Below the pieces are notes generated by a model. The model was not told the DNA's origin, searched no databases, and worked only from the letters and a program-made list of their open reading frames with translations. A stretch of 64,000 nt of DNA. Source: Pleurostoma richardsiae (Eukaryota > Ascomycota > Sordariomycetes > Calosphaeriales > Pleurostomataceae). The stretch is from the NCBI GenBank assembly GCA_030052745.1, contig JANBVO010000006.1:992001-1056000 (forward strand), read 5' to 3'. This document shows positions 1 to 9,792 of this stretch, piece after piece. Position numbers and translations under genes: made by a program. Position 1 is the first letter of the stretch; each line of letters opens with the position of its first letter.

Positions 1-447
1 TTAATGCTGACAGCTAGTCAGACCCAGCCCGATCCTCCAGCAAGAGATAGCCGCAACCGTTCGCGCTCTCCCAATGGCCGGCGACCGTATCCGCCTCCGC
101 GTGATGACTATGACCGCCGGGCTCCTGCTCCTGGCGGGTACAGCCCTCGCCGGGACGGTTACCGTGATGGTTACCGCGATAGAAGCCCGCCTCGTCGCGA
201 TTACTATGACGACCGTGCGCGCTATCGATCTCCTCCGCGCCGGGGCCCTGTGGACGATTACCCTCCTCCTCGCGGCCGCTACGATGATCCCTACCGCCGT
301 GACTACCCCCCGCCTGACCCCTATGCGGCACCCCGGCCCTATGAGCGCCCTCCTCCGCGCGACTTCCCGCCGCGCGAGGCTGGCTATGGACCTCGGGACG
401 GTGGTTACCCCCGAGGTGACTATGAGCGGGGTGGTCGCTACTGGTAA
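1..447 (+). CDS. C-terminal exon of an RS/RGG-rich RNA-binding protein (partial)
   Basis: Only the last exon is inside the window. It encodes a low-complexity tail of about 140 residues dominated by Arg, Ser, Pro, Tyr and Asp, with repeated SPPRR, RDGYRD and YPPPR units, and it ends at 447. The ATG at 4 is probably intronic: a CTGAC branch-like signal at 7-11 is followed by candidate acceptors at 16-17 (TAG) and 20-21 (CAG), both keeping the same frame. Such tails follow one or two RRM domains in fungal SR-type splicing factors and Npl3/Srp-like mRNA-binding proteins, where they mediate protein contacts and are regulated by Arg methylation or Ser phosphorylation. The RRM part lies left of the window, so the exact member cannot be named. 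Confidence is high that it is coding and moderate for the family. Confidence 0.72.
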   Translation, partial: LMLTASQTQPDPPARDSRNRSRSPNGRRPYPPPRDDYDRRAPAPGGYSPRRDGYRDGYRDRSPPRRDYYDDRARYRSPPRRGPVDDYPPPRGRYDDPYRRDYPPPDPYAAPRPYERPPPRDFPPREAGYGPRDGGYPRGDYERGGRYW

Positions 448-1033
448 ATCGCTCCGTCCTCTGATCTGCGCGGTCCTTGACCTTTATAAATAGATCACGG
501 ATCACACTCCCACACTAAATGGGCCTCATCGCGGGGTGATGCCGATCTGCCGGCTGGGGACCTCGTGAGTACAGGGTTTACGGTCACTTTCCTATTTCAT
601 CTTCGCCAAAAATTGCACGGCTGCGGCTACCTACGCCCTGCGCGCGGTGAGCACAGGACGAAGCTTTGATGGGATGATGGATGATGCATTATGGAATTTT
701 CGTCCTTTTTTCTCTGCTGGTTGACTCGGAAAAGCAAATTCCAGGGGTTTATCATATTTTAAAGGTGGTTTACTAAACGCCCCTGTGCTGGATGGGCGGG
801 ATCCAGCCTCTAGTATGTACGTTTAACGATCGCTCGCAACATGCCTCGACGGCTATGTACTTGTAACGAAATAGGTTCCAAACTGAGAAGTCAAAAATCA
901 CCCACTTGCGCCGCTCTTGGTTGCAGCTCAGGCTCGTATTGAGTCTCTTGCCCAGTATCTCAGGGGTATTAGGATGCATTGACCTCAACGGAGCAGAAAC
1001 GGACTATGATGCTGCATTACGCTTATTGCTTCC
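448..1033. other. Intergenic, 586 nt
   Basis: This gap separates the convergent 3' ends of the RS-rich gene and the GST. It holds AT-rich stretches around 700-770 compatible with 3' UTRs. No supported ORF or RNA gene was seen. Confidence 0.5.
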
Positions 1034-2292
1034 TCATGGCGAAGCGTACTTGTAGTTATACTGCTTCTTCGCCTCCGCCAAGAACGCCTGCGCCTTGTCC
1101 TCCCTCTCGATGACATCCTTGTCGCCCTGGGCGATCTTCCCGGCGATGGCGACGTTAGACATGGCCGACTCGCTCGGCACGGCGAACCCCCTCTGCACGC
1201 CGGGCCGCTCGCGGCACCGCTGCAGCCAGGCCTCCACGCTGGGGAACTGGCCGGGCAGGTCGATGCCCGCGAGGCGCGAGCCGTTGGCCCAGCCGAGCAG
1301 GCCGATGTCGGCGATGCTGAAGCGGCCGCGGCCCGCGCCGGCGACGAAGTCGCGGTCGCGCAGGCGCGCGTCCAGGATGCCGTACAGGCGCTCGGTCTCA
1401 CCGACGTAGCGCTGGACGCCGTAGGGGATGCGCTCCTTTGTGAAGCGGAGGAAGTGGTTGGCTTGGCCTTGCCTATTTGGGAGGGTTTGCCCGTTCAGTA
1501 TGGATAAGGATGATGCCTGGGAGACGAAAGAAAGAAACCAGGAGAGGCAAGCAAAGAGAGAAAGGGGTGGGAGTGACTCGTGTGAACAAGAAGGGCGGGA
1601 GGGAAAAGAAGTAAAAGGAACTCACATGGGCCCGAGACCGCCGTGCTGCCAGGCCAGCCACGTCTCGCACTCGAAGTACTCGTCGGAGGCGTAGGGGAAG
1701 GACAGCAGGTTGTCCGGGTCATAGTGGGCGGTCAGGTAGTGCAGGATAGCGATGCCCTCGAAGACGGCGAAGCCGCCGCGGTCGTGGTCGACGATGGCGG
1801 GGATGCGGCCGTTGGGGCAGATTGCGGTGTACCAGGGCTGCTTCTGCGTGTTCTTCATGATGTTGATGGCCTGCCAGGTGTACTCCTTGCCGTAGGCTTC
1901 CTTCAGCTCCTCGAGGACGATGGTGGCCTTGTAGCCGTTGGGGGTGCCTAGGGACGACGTCAGCGGGTGAGGTCTGAGGGAGTGATGAAGGGGAGTGAGG
2001 GTGGTCGCAGACCGGCCGTGAAGAGTTCGATGCCCTTGTTGGCGATGAGGCCGGTGGGTTCTGCCATCTCGTCGGCTGTGGAGTATCTAGCTCGGAAGTT
2101 GGGGTGGTGACGGAGCAGGGCGGTCCCGGGAACAGATATCTGTGGCCTGTGAGGGCGGCTTGGAATAGAAGAGGTTGGCTTGGAAGAGGTAGAGAAGCCC
2201 GATCTAAGTGACGATGCGGCCCTCTGGCGGTTCCTTAATGTTCTTATTATATTCACACGGAGTCTCTGCCTTGGGAGAGATGTGAAAGACAT
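1034..2292 (-). CDS. Glutathione S-transferase, Ure2/URE2p-like, possible mitochondrial form
   Basis: Exons on the minus strand are 2292-2013, 1947-1626 and 1472-1034. Introns are 65 nt (donor GTCTGC) and 153 nt (donor GTGAGT). The core protein from the ATG at 2067 is 271 aa. The N-terminal thioredoxin fold carries the GTPNGYKATIVLEEL motif and a PNGRIPAIVD cis-Pro loop, and the C-terminal helical domain contains FSIADIGLLGWA, the usual order for Ure2-like GSTs. Such enzymes conjugate glutathione to electrophiles or reduce peroxides, normally in the cytosol. The frame stays open upstream to an ATG at 2292, adding 75 residues rich in Arg, Ser and hydroxylated residues with almost no acidic ones, and with an RSGFSTSS-like site, so the 346-aa form may go to mitochondria. 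An open frame further upstream starts only with TTG and was not used. The GST call is firm; the start is uncertain. Confidence 0.88.
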
Positions 2293-2380
2293 GTAGGACG
2301 GGCGGAAATACAACTCAGGGAAAGAAGGCAAGAAGCAGCGTCTAAAAGAGATGCGAGTTTCCAAACTCGGCCTATCAAAC

Positions 2381-2745
2381 CACGAGCCAAAGTGTTACAG
2401 AGGAGAGTCCGTCACAGATTGATGATGTAGCTGGCTGTATTAGAAATGCTGGCCATTGGCAAATGAACGGCTGCGCAGCTCTCCCCACACTACGAGTAGA
2501 CGGCAACAAGGAGCACCAGGAGCACATGAGATGTGCACAAGTAGATGCGATTACTCAGCTGTGGCAGAAAGCTCCCCCTGACTCGCGATTAAGTCATGAG
2601 CCGAAGTGTTACAGGAGAGGGGTTTGCGTCCCAGGTGGACGATGTAGTTCGTTGCATTAGGCATGCGGGTCGCGCTTCGGGGCTCGGCCATAGCTCAGCA
2701 ACCGGCAGATAAGAGGCCTCGATTACTCAGCCGTGATGGGAGATT
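2381..2745. repeat. Diverged direct duplication upstream of the GST
   Basis: Two imperfect copies share landmarks in the same order. GAGCCRAAGTGTTACAG occurs at 2384-2400 and again at 2598-2614. GATGTAG and ATTAG blocks follow in each. CGATTACTCAGCYGTG occurs near 2549 and near 2720. Spacing between matching landmarks is 214 and 172 nt, so indels have accumulated. No ORF is supported in 2293-3137 apart from this old tandem duplication. Confidence 0.55.
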
Positions 2746-3137
2746 CTCTTTCGTAACGCTACTTGCATGTATCGGTCCAGATCCGTATTGCCGCTTGGAG
2801 CGTACGTAGTTTGACCGTCCAAGTATCGAGATCGAATCTCATTACGGGTCGGGAGCGGGTGTCCTATCCCGTAGACCAAAATCTACTGTTCCATCCGCGT
2901 GTTCGGATCCAAAATCTTGGGTCAAAAAATGCCAGATGGTTGAGATTGGAGAACGATGTACGAGGGGGAATGGGTGTAAGAGTGTGTGTGCTCTACTAGG
3001 AGCAAGTCACGGCAATGGAATATCGACAGGACGCTATGTTGGTCTTGAGTTGTGAAGGCTGCCTACGATACGCTACCGGGATGGCCAACCGGACAAGCCA
3101 TATCACCACCACTGGGCATATTGCTGCTTGAACATCA

Positions 3138-4838
3138 TCAGTAGACCTCGAACATCTCCACAACGCGCGTCCGCCCGACATCGTCCCAGATGCTCCCACG
3201 CATGATATCCGAGAAGCCCGGATCTGTCTCAAAGCGCCCGGGGGTGATACGCGAATCAATCAGCCAGCACATGCCCACGAAGAGGTACCCGTCCCCTTCC
3301 CTTCGCCGGAGGACCATCGGGATATTGCTTAAGGGCGTCACGATGATGATATCTCCTACCTCAGCCCGGTAGGGGCCCCAACTGGTGTTCTTCCATGAAA
3401 TCTCCTCTCCGCCTTCTTCCACTGCAGGCCACGGATCCGGGTTGTCTCGCCGATGATAACTTGTCGGTCTCCGATCGTACCTAATCAGGGCGATCTTGTA
3501 CTCCTCTCGAGTCTCATTAGGAACGGCACCAGTCCGGAATACCCCTGTGATAGTTGCAGCAAGGACACTCCTCAAGACGATGCTCCTCGCTTTCAGTTTA
3601 GAGGGACCGAAGGCTTTCCTGACCTGCCTCGGATCGAATCTGTTGGCACTAAATGCCTTGTAGTAGAGCCACATGAGCCTCGGGAAGACGCGTTGGCGAT
3701 CAGAAAAGTCGGGAGCCCAGGAAGGCATCTCTGGAGTCGACCTGATCTCTCGATTCACCGACTCAACCATGAGGAAGGGGTGAGTGGACCCTTGAAGAAA
3801 CTTGCGCGTTACAGACAAGTACACCTCTTCTTTAGTTAGGGAGTAGTCTGGCTTGACGCCACACTTCTTGCCAGCGATCCAAAGCAGTGCAAATATTTTG
3901 TCCCGGGGGTCGCCCGAATTCTGAGGACGGAATTTATGCAACATCTCCAAGAGGTGCATCATAGGCTCTGTCTTCCGCCAAGAAGCCCACTCATCGGGGC
4001 GGTGGTCGAGCGCACTGGCGATGGGGTTCTCTTCGAGAGCGGAGAGCAGCATGTCGTAGATTGCTTCCTGCAAGTCCTGGTTCTGCCGGCGCTCCCAGAC
4101 GGTGACTTTGGTGTACCGGAGAAAGCACTCGACAAACGCCTCGATGTGGATGCCGACGCAGCCCGTGTAGAAGGCGACTTCCCTTCCGTGGCAGATCTCC
4201 TGAATCACCCACATCCGCTTCCAGTACGGCCGGTTGAAGAAGAGGTCGTCGCAAGCCTGCCGTTGAGACGGCGTCGGAACCTCGTCCGGGCTGGGAATGA
4301 TTCGGCCCTTGGCAGGCGGTAATGTCTCGCAGTAACGAATGGCCTCCATCGTCGAGCCTTCCTCGCCAAGCCAGGCGAGGACAGTCTCGGCGCCGAGATA
4401 GATCTCTCTCATCATTCCAACTTGAAAGCTCTTCTCAGGGATGTCCTTCTGATTAATGCAGAGTGCGTCGACCCAGAGGATGCGCTCCCTGTCTGCATAT
4501 CGCAGATACCGCAGGGCCAGAGCCAGGTTGACCGTGACCTCGTGCTCGACTCCATTGACGATGATTGGGGTCGTGATATTTTCGTCTCCCCAGACGTAGG
4601 AGAGCGCCTCATATGGTGGATAGTCATCTAGGATAGAATGGAAGATCTCACACTGCGCCGGAGGCTCATCCAGACCTCCTGGCATCAGTTTGAGGAGACG
4701 GAAGTGCCGCGCGTTCCAACCGCGCCGTAGAGGTTCATATTGGAAAGCCGGAGCACTATTGTCAGTCGTCGAAGTGACAGGCGGCGGCTTCTCCGCTGGT
4801 CCACGCCAGACATTGCGCACTCTGTCTATTAGCTCCAT
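3138..4838 (-). CDS. HET-domain (heterokaryon incompatibility) protein
   Basis: This is a single-exon ORF of 566 aa with an ATG at 4838. The HET domain motifs appear in canonical order: YEALSYVWGD near residue 76, then RILWVDALCINQKD and VLAWLGEE, then RMWVIQEICHGREVAFYTG. The remainder is the usual variable C-terminal part with no recognisable WD, ankyrin or NACHT repeats. HET domains trigger regulated cell death in non-self recognition between fungal strains and are distantly TIR-like; many HET-only genes act as effectors or have unknown triggers. No partner gene such as a SesB-, HeLo- or NLR-type gene lies next to it in this window. The ORF is intact. The family is firm; the biological role is inference. 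Confidence 0.93.
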   Translation of the reverse strand: MELIDRVRNVWRGPAEKPPPVTSTTDNSAPAFQYEPLRRGWNARHFRLLKLMPGGLDEPPAQCEIFHSILDDYPPYEALSYVWGDENITTPIIVNGVEHEVTVNLALALRYLRYADRERILWVDALCINQKDIPEKSFQVGMMREIYLGAETVLAWLGEEGSTMEAIRYCETLPPAKGRIIPSPDEVPTPSQRQACDDLFFNRPYWKRMWVIQEICHGREVAFYTGCVGIHIEAFVECFLRYTKVTVWERRQNQDLQEAIYDMLLSALEENPIASALDHRPDEWASWRKTEPMMHLLEMLHKFRPQNSGDPRDKIFALLWIAGKKCGVKPDYSLTKEEVYLSVTRKFLQGSTHPFLMVESVNREIRSTPEMPSWAPDFSDRQRVFPRLMWLYYKAFSANRFDPRQVRKAFGPSKLKARSIVLRSVLAATITGVFRTGAVPNETREEYKIALIRYDRRPTSYHRRDNPDPWPAVEEGGEEISWKNTSWGPYRAEVGDIIIVTPLSNIPMVLRRREGDGYLFVGMCWLIDSRITPGRFETDPGFSDIMRGSIWDDVGRTRVVEMFEVY

Positions 4839-6516
4839 AGCGATAGAAGCAGAGCACCTCGTCTCGGATTGACTTCAGACGGACTAATCAGTACCTGGAC
4901 GAGACAAAAGAGTCCCACTGGGAACTCAGAGAGCATCACGGCGCCCTGGGTGGGCGATGCGTGCCCACGACTTCTGTCGCATTCGCTCAGCCGCACCAAT
5001 CTGCGGGCTGCTACTGGTCGCGAGCATCGACCAGTCTTCAAGGGGATCTTGGCAAGCAGCCCTCGATTCTAGCCGACGGACGCTACACAAAGGCACTGGA
5101 CCGCGAGTTTGATCATGCTGGCCGGTCGGTGATGGACTGCCGCGTACATCAAAAGAGGTTGTGGCATCCTTTGAACAATTGCGCCTGCGCCTCATGTTTG
5201 CTGGGAATGCAGGTTGTACGGAGGACCCTACCAACAGAACCGTCTCACCGCTTCCGAGAGTTAGACCAAACGGCGTGGTAGTAAACACAGTTCATAATAC
5301 AATATTTCCCACTATCACTTTAGGGAGGTTGAACTAGACGAACCACTGTACAGATCACCTACAGCCCGTAAGTCTTGAAAATTTATAGGGGAAAGGCCCT
5401 ATAATACGTCCGTTTATAAGTCGAAATCTACACTGTATATTGCCAGAGTAATCGGAAGCGGTGAGACGGTTCTTTTGGTAGGGTCCTCCGTACATCATTT
5501 GTTACTGTGGCTTTAGCTAGCCTTACCCGCTTACCTTGCCTTACTGCCAACACGTGGAGGTAAGCACTCTATTAGCTCGATCCAGAGCCGAATGCGAAGG
5601 CTGCGGCGGCGCTGGCAGCCCCCCGGACATTTGCGTCGTCCCGATCCACGCTAATGTGCTGCTCCAGGCGGCGATCGGAGCGGTTCCAGACCGGCCGTCC
5701 AGTACCAAAACACAGCAATGCCTATGCGAAGAATGACGAAAAGATCCTGGAGCTGGTTGATCCTCCTCGCATTTTGACGTCTAACAGGGATTAGTGGTAA
5801 TGAGGACCGGTGCCTTCAATGTCCTTCGCAGTTGAGGATGGCTGTGTTCGAGTCGGGACGCGCATTCGGGGTCTACACACGCATACTTTGGCTGGCTGGG
5901 CCGTGAATGGCTGACGAGAGCTGGCTGATGAGAACGCAGACAGCATAGGCAACGCGATGCTTGCTCAGCTCGGAGATGGTGGTCGCTTGCGTACACATCT
6001 TAGCTACCTGGCGACTTTACCTATGCGGCAGGCTGAGCAGGATGCCAAGCCCTAGACCATTTTCCTCTTTTGTCGTCGACTATTCCGAAGTGCCGGGGTT
6101 TATGGACTTAAGGCGGCACGGCTTCGGGGTGTGACCTGCCAAAAGCCACCGAAACGGAGACAAAGGCCCCAGGGGCGACTCGGCCGGAGGAACTCTAATG
6201 TGCAAAGTGGTACTAAGTGGACTGACTGACACGCCGCGGGCCCGCGGAGGTTACGGCCAGTCCGACAAATGATTTCTTTCGATGCAGACGATCTCTTGTG
6301 GCTGCCTCTGTACGGTGTAGATCGAATCCTTTTTCGTGACTGTTTAATAAACAAGATGCCTGCCCGCTGAGAACACAGAAAACCTGCCGTCGCCTCCCTC
6401 CTCCTCCCAGCTCTCCCATGGACATCCGCCTCCCCCTTGGGAAGAGGATAATCCCTGCTCTATCATCCGCTGCATCACGCTCCTGTAGGCGAAGTCCAGG
6501 CATAATACCGACCGCG
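4839..6516. other. Intergenic, 1.68 kb, containing a MITE-like element
   Basis: Apart from the inverted-repeat element at 5215-5494, nothing coding is supported. The short ORFs at 5536-5736 and 5781-5996 lack family motifs and splice context. An ATG at 6418 extends the next gene's frame and is treated there. Confidence 0.45.
5215..5494. mobile_element. MITE-like non-autonomous element, 280 bp
   Basis: The ends form a 43-bp terminal inverted repeat (5215-5257 against 5452-5494) with a single mismatch. Each end begins TGTACGGAGGACCCTACCAA. The interior of about 194 bp is AT-rich and has no ORF. If the outermost TGTA is read as flank, a TA dinucleotide borders CGGAGGACCC on both sides, as expected for Tc1/mariner-type target duplication. 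I infer a MITE mobilised by a transposase elsewhere in the genome; the family cannot be assigned from this copy alone. The near-perfect ends suggest a fairly recent insertion. Confidence 0.7.
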
Positions 6517-7769
6517 ATGGACGTCACGAAACTCGGCCTCGGTCCTGCTCCCGAGGACGGTTTGAACAAGGTGCACCACGCCAAGACTAAGAATGGCGTC
6601 CCCGTCAAGTTCCAGAATGTGTATCCGTCGTGGCAGCATCCCAGCCCCCTTAGCATGTTCTGGAAGATGATCTCGTTCGTCCCCCAGTTTTCTGCTCCCG
6701 TACCCTGCTTGCGGAATGCCTCTAACTTCGCCCCAGGGGCCACATCACAGGAAAGATCAAGTGGCCTGAAACCACGCCTCCCACTGTCAACATCGTCAAG
6801 CCCGAGTTCCTTCAGGACCGCTTCGGCTCCGAAGAGCTGAGGACCACCTGGCTGGGCCACGCCTGCCACTACGTCGAGTTCCCCTCCGGCCTGCGCGTGC
6901 TCTTCGACCCGGTCATGGAGGACCGCTGCTCGCCCCTGTCCTGGCTGGGCCCCAAGCGCTACAACCCGCGGGCCTGCGGCATCGCCGACCTGCCCTTCCT
7001 CGACGCCGTCGTCATCAGCCACAGCCACTACGACCACCTGTCATACCCGACCGTGCTCGAGATCACCAAGCACCACCCCAAGGCCCACTTCTTCGTCGGC
7101 ATGGGCCTGGCCAGCTGGTTCCGCAGCATGGGCGTCCAGCACGTCACGGAGATGGACTGGTGGGAGGACGCGGACCTGACGCTGCACCTGGACGGCCCCG
7201 CCGCGAAGACCGAGGCCGACGCCGAGCCGGACGCGAAGCGTGCCACCGTCACCGCCAAGATCTCCTGCCTCCCCTCGCAGCACACCTCCTCGCGCGTCCC
7301 CGGCGTCATCGACACGACGCTGTGGTGCTCCTGGGCCGTCCGCTCCGGCGCGACCCCCGGCGAGGAGCGCTCCCTCTGGTTCGGCGGCGACACGGGCTAC
7401 CGCGCGGTGCCCGAGCTGCCGGCGGGCGAGGACGACTGGGGCGAGGCGCACGAGCACCTGCCGCGCAACCCGCAGTTCAAGCAGATCGGCGAGCTGCGCG
7501 GGCCGTTCGACCTGGGGCTCATCCCCATCGGCGCGTACGAGCCGCGCTACATCATGTCGGCCATGCACGCGGACCCGGCCGACGCCGTGGAGATCTTCCG
7601 CGACACGCGGTGCCAGAGGGCCATCGGCATCCACTGGGGCACGTGGACGCTGACGACGGAGCCGGTGCTGGAGCCGCCGAAGAGGCTGAGGGCGGCGCTG
7701 AAGCGGAGGGGGATCGCGGAGACGGGCGTCTTTGACGTGTGCGATATCGGGGAGTCGAGGGTGTTTTAG
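6517..7769 (+). CDS. NAPE-PLD-like metallo-beta-lactamase-fold hydrolase
   Basis: Exons are 6517-6674 and 6737-7769, with a 62-nt intron (donor GTTCGT, branch CTAAC, acceptor CAG). The product is 396 aa. The metal-binding HSHYDH motif sits near residues 148-153, preceded by TTWLGHACHYVEF and followed by WFGGDTGY and a late GIHWGTW histidine. This is the pattern of N-acylphosphatidylethanolamine-hydrolysing phospholipase D, which releases N-acylethanolamines from membrane phospholipids using two zinc ions. Fungal members are common, but their substrates are often unproven. An in-frame ATG at 6418 would add 33 residues rich in Arg and Ser; I prefer 6517 because the later sequence aligns with the family start. 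The large opposite-strand ORF at 6213-7037 is a shadow. Confidence 0.88.
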
Positions 7770-8300
7770 TGTCGCTGATGCGTTCGTCAGTGAGTGTTCA
7801 GCTGGCTTGCGAGGTCAACTCTGTTTTTTTCTGTTGTTGAGGCATAGCAAGGCGTTTGGGGTCCGTAGACTTGTACAACAGCTCTCATCTACAGCTTTAT
7901 AGATAGCGAATCTCAGCGGAATAAGCCGACATTTTCCATTTGTCGATGCAAAGACACTACAATCGTCGGTTTACATACTGTATTACTTTGAACTGGGGTT
8001 AATTGAAGTCGGGAGTAAGCCGCAGGATTCACTTGAGGCTCCTTCGCTGACCGGGGTGTCTCCCGTACGGAGCCAGTGGTCGATAGGTCGCCTATCGGCG
8101 CCATCAGCTCTCGAATCCCGGCTCGCGCCGTCGCTTACGTCGCCTGTCGTCACAGTTGCCACCGACGACAATTCGGGAGGCGTTTTCGGGATAGGTAGAC
8201 ATATAAAATGGGTTATTCCGCTCCTCCACAACAGTCCCTGTCACTAACCACTCTGTAATCCGGTTTCTCTATTATACGCGAGGCCGCCAGAACAGAAAGC
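7770..8300. other. Intergenic, 531 nt
   Basis: This is the 3' flank of the hydrolase and the upstream region of the small ORF at 8301. A short AT-rich stretch near 8200-8215 could serve as a core promoter. No other feature was recognised. Confidence 0.4.
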
Positions 8301-8525
8301 ATGTCTTCCTCTTCTACTGTCACGCCCGGCCTGGCCGCCCAGTCAGAGGCGCAGGCGATGGGCGAGCGCAAGGACGACCAGCAGAGCAGCTTCGCGCCGA
8401 CGGGCGCCGGCGTCGACACGGGCGCGGGTTCGGCGAGGGCCAAAACCGAGCAGGAGAAGGAAGCGGACCGGCTCTACGAGGAGAGGATCGAGGATGAGTA
8501 TGCAAAGAGGGAAGGCGGAGCATGA
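8301..8525 (+). CDS. Small hydrophilic protein, 74 aa
   Basis: This single-exon ORF starts with an ATG in good context (AAAGC before it) and ends at 8525. The product is rich in Ser, Gln, Glu, Lys and Arg, has no membrane segment or signal peptide, and has a charged C-terminal half with EKEADRLYEERIEDEYAKRE, likely a helix. Strong third-position GC matches its neighbours and argues for coding. I do not recognise a named family; small conserved fungal proteins of this kind are usually annotated as hypothetical. Confidence 0.55.
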   Translation: MSSSSTVTPGLAAQSEAQAMGERKDDQQSSFAPTGAGVDTGAGSARAKTEQEKEADRLYEERIEDEYAKREGGA

Positions 8526-9259
8526 GCCGAGCGAGATCTGTCGGGGGTTTTCAGCTGCGAACGACGTGATATGGCATTCTGTTAGTTAGGAATATGAGAC
8601 AGTTCCGCTCCTGCGGTTAAAATGAAGAGTCCACCTCATCCATCCATCATCTCATGTTGCTGTTGCTGTTTGCCGTCCGCGCTGCATATTGTGCACACTG
8701 TGTCTACGAGTGCAGAGTGCCTGCCTCCTATGTAGGTTCGGCTGACAAAATAATACACCTGGCTCATAAGATTCCACATCCTGTGGAGTGCAGTGGAGGG
8801 ATTACAAACCTCCCGCTGTAGTTGAGGGACTCGTGACCGTCAACGCAGTCGAAACAGCAGATCTCTAGCGCAGGCCGGTAGAAAAGCAATCATCCGCTGT
8901 CCGCTGGGCGGAGGTAGGGCTCGGCATTCTCTCAGCAGTCCGTGGCCAAGCCCGCGATCACCTGGAGGGCTGGAAGCGGTCTCAGCGGTACCTTCGGCTC
9001 ACTGCAACGCGTGGCGTGGCGAGGCAAACAGCTGCTGCTGCTCGGAGACCGAGAACAAGAAGCATTTTGCTGTTGGAAAGCAGGGTCTAGATGTGTCCAG
9101 CGGCGCATATCCGTCGGTCAGCATGACGAGCCGGGTTTCTGCCTGGCAATTTCCCTGCAATTTTCCGGTTCTTCTACTCAGATCTTCGCTCTTTTTTCTG
9201 CTTCGAGTGAAGTCCGTCGAGCGGAAGACCGAGATCTGAGCTCGGGGAATTCGACACAG
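8526..9259. other. Intergenic, 734 nt
   Basis: No coding frame is supported; the ORF at 8942-9331 has no family motif. It leads into the CCAAT-bearing upstream region of the iron transporter gene. Confidence 0.4.
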
Positions 9260-9537
9260 CCAATCAGAAGGCTCGAATTGTCGTTTTTGCCGAGCTGGCG
9301 GGCAGCCAATGGCAGGGCCGCTGATTACTGATTACTCTGCACCGCCTCCATTGGCTCCTGAGTCGGTGTAAGACAGCGCCAGAGTCGGCCAGTTTGGCTC
9401 CCTTCCATCACCAGATCCACACAAGAAACTCGCCGGGGCGCTGGTTGTCCGGGGCACACTTCCGTATAAAGAAGTTATGAGTGCCCCCTTGTTGTCGTAG
9501 GGGCTCTTTCAGCTGTAAGAAAAGCAGTATAAACGTA
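9260..9537 (+). promoter_or_regulatory. Promoter with three CCAAT boxes, two fitting the CBC:HapX site
   Basis: CCAAT at 9260-9264 is followed after exactly 12 nt by ATT (9277-9279). CCAAT at 9306-9310 is followed after exactly 12 nt by GAT (9323-9325). Both fit CSAAT-N12-RWT, the site described for the CCAAT-binding complex bound with the iron-regulatory bZIP HapX. A third CCAAT, on the minus strand at 9350-9354, does not fit. TATA-like GTATAAAG occurs at 9464-9471 and another TATA-like sequence lies near 9530. A pyrimidine-rich leader then runs to the start codon at 9793. The downstream gene is a vacuolar iron transporter, a known HapX-repressed class in Aspergillus. Confidence 0.65.
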
Positions 9538-9792
9538 GAATTCCAGGGTAGTTGTGCGAGGCAGACAACCCTGAACTCACTCCCCAGTCTTTGAGCCCCT
9601 CACACTCACCTCAAGCTCCCTCAACCCAGATCACCACCCTCACCTTTCTTTCCAAATCATCACCCAATTGTCTTCTGGTCTGGTTACCATCAACTCCGAA
9701 AAGAATTCCCGGCAGCCGCAGTCTGCTCGGCTGATCTGATACTCAATCAGCTCTTATCTCTTCAGTCAATCCATATCAGAGCAACTCCAACC

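Noticed and set aside
2835-2870. tRNA-like B box (GATCGAATCTC)
   Set aside because: No matching acceptor stem or anticodon arm could be drawn around it.
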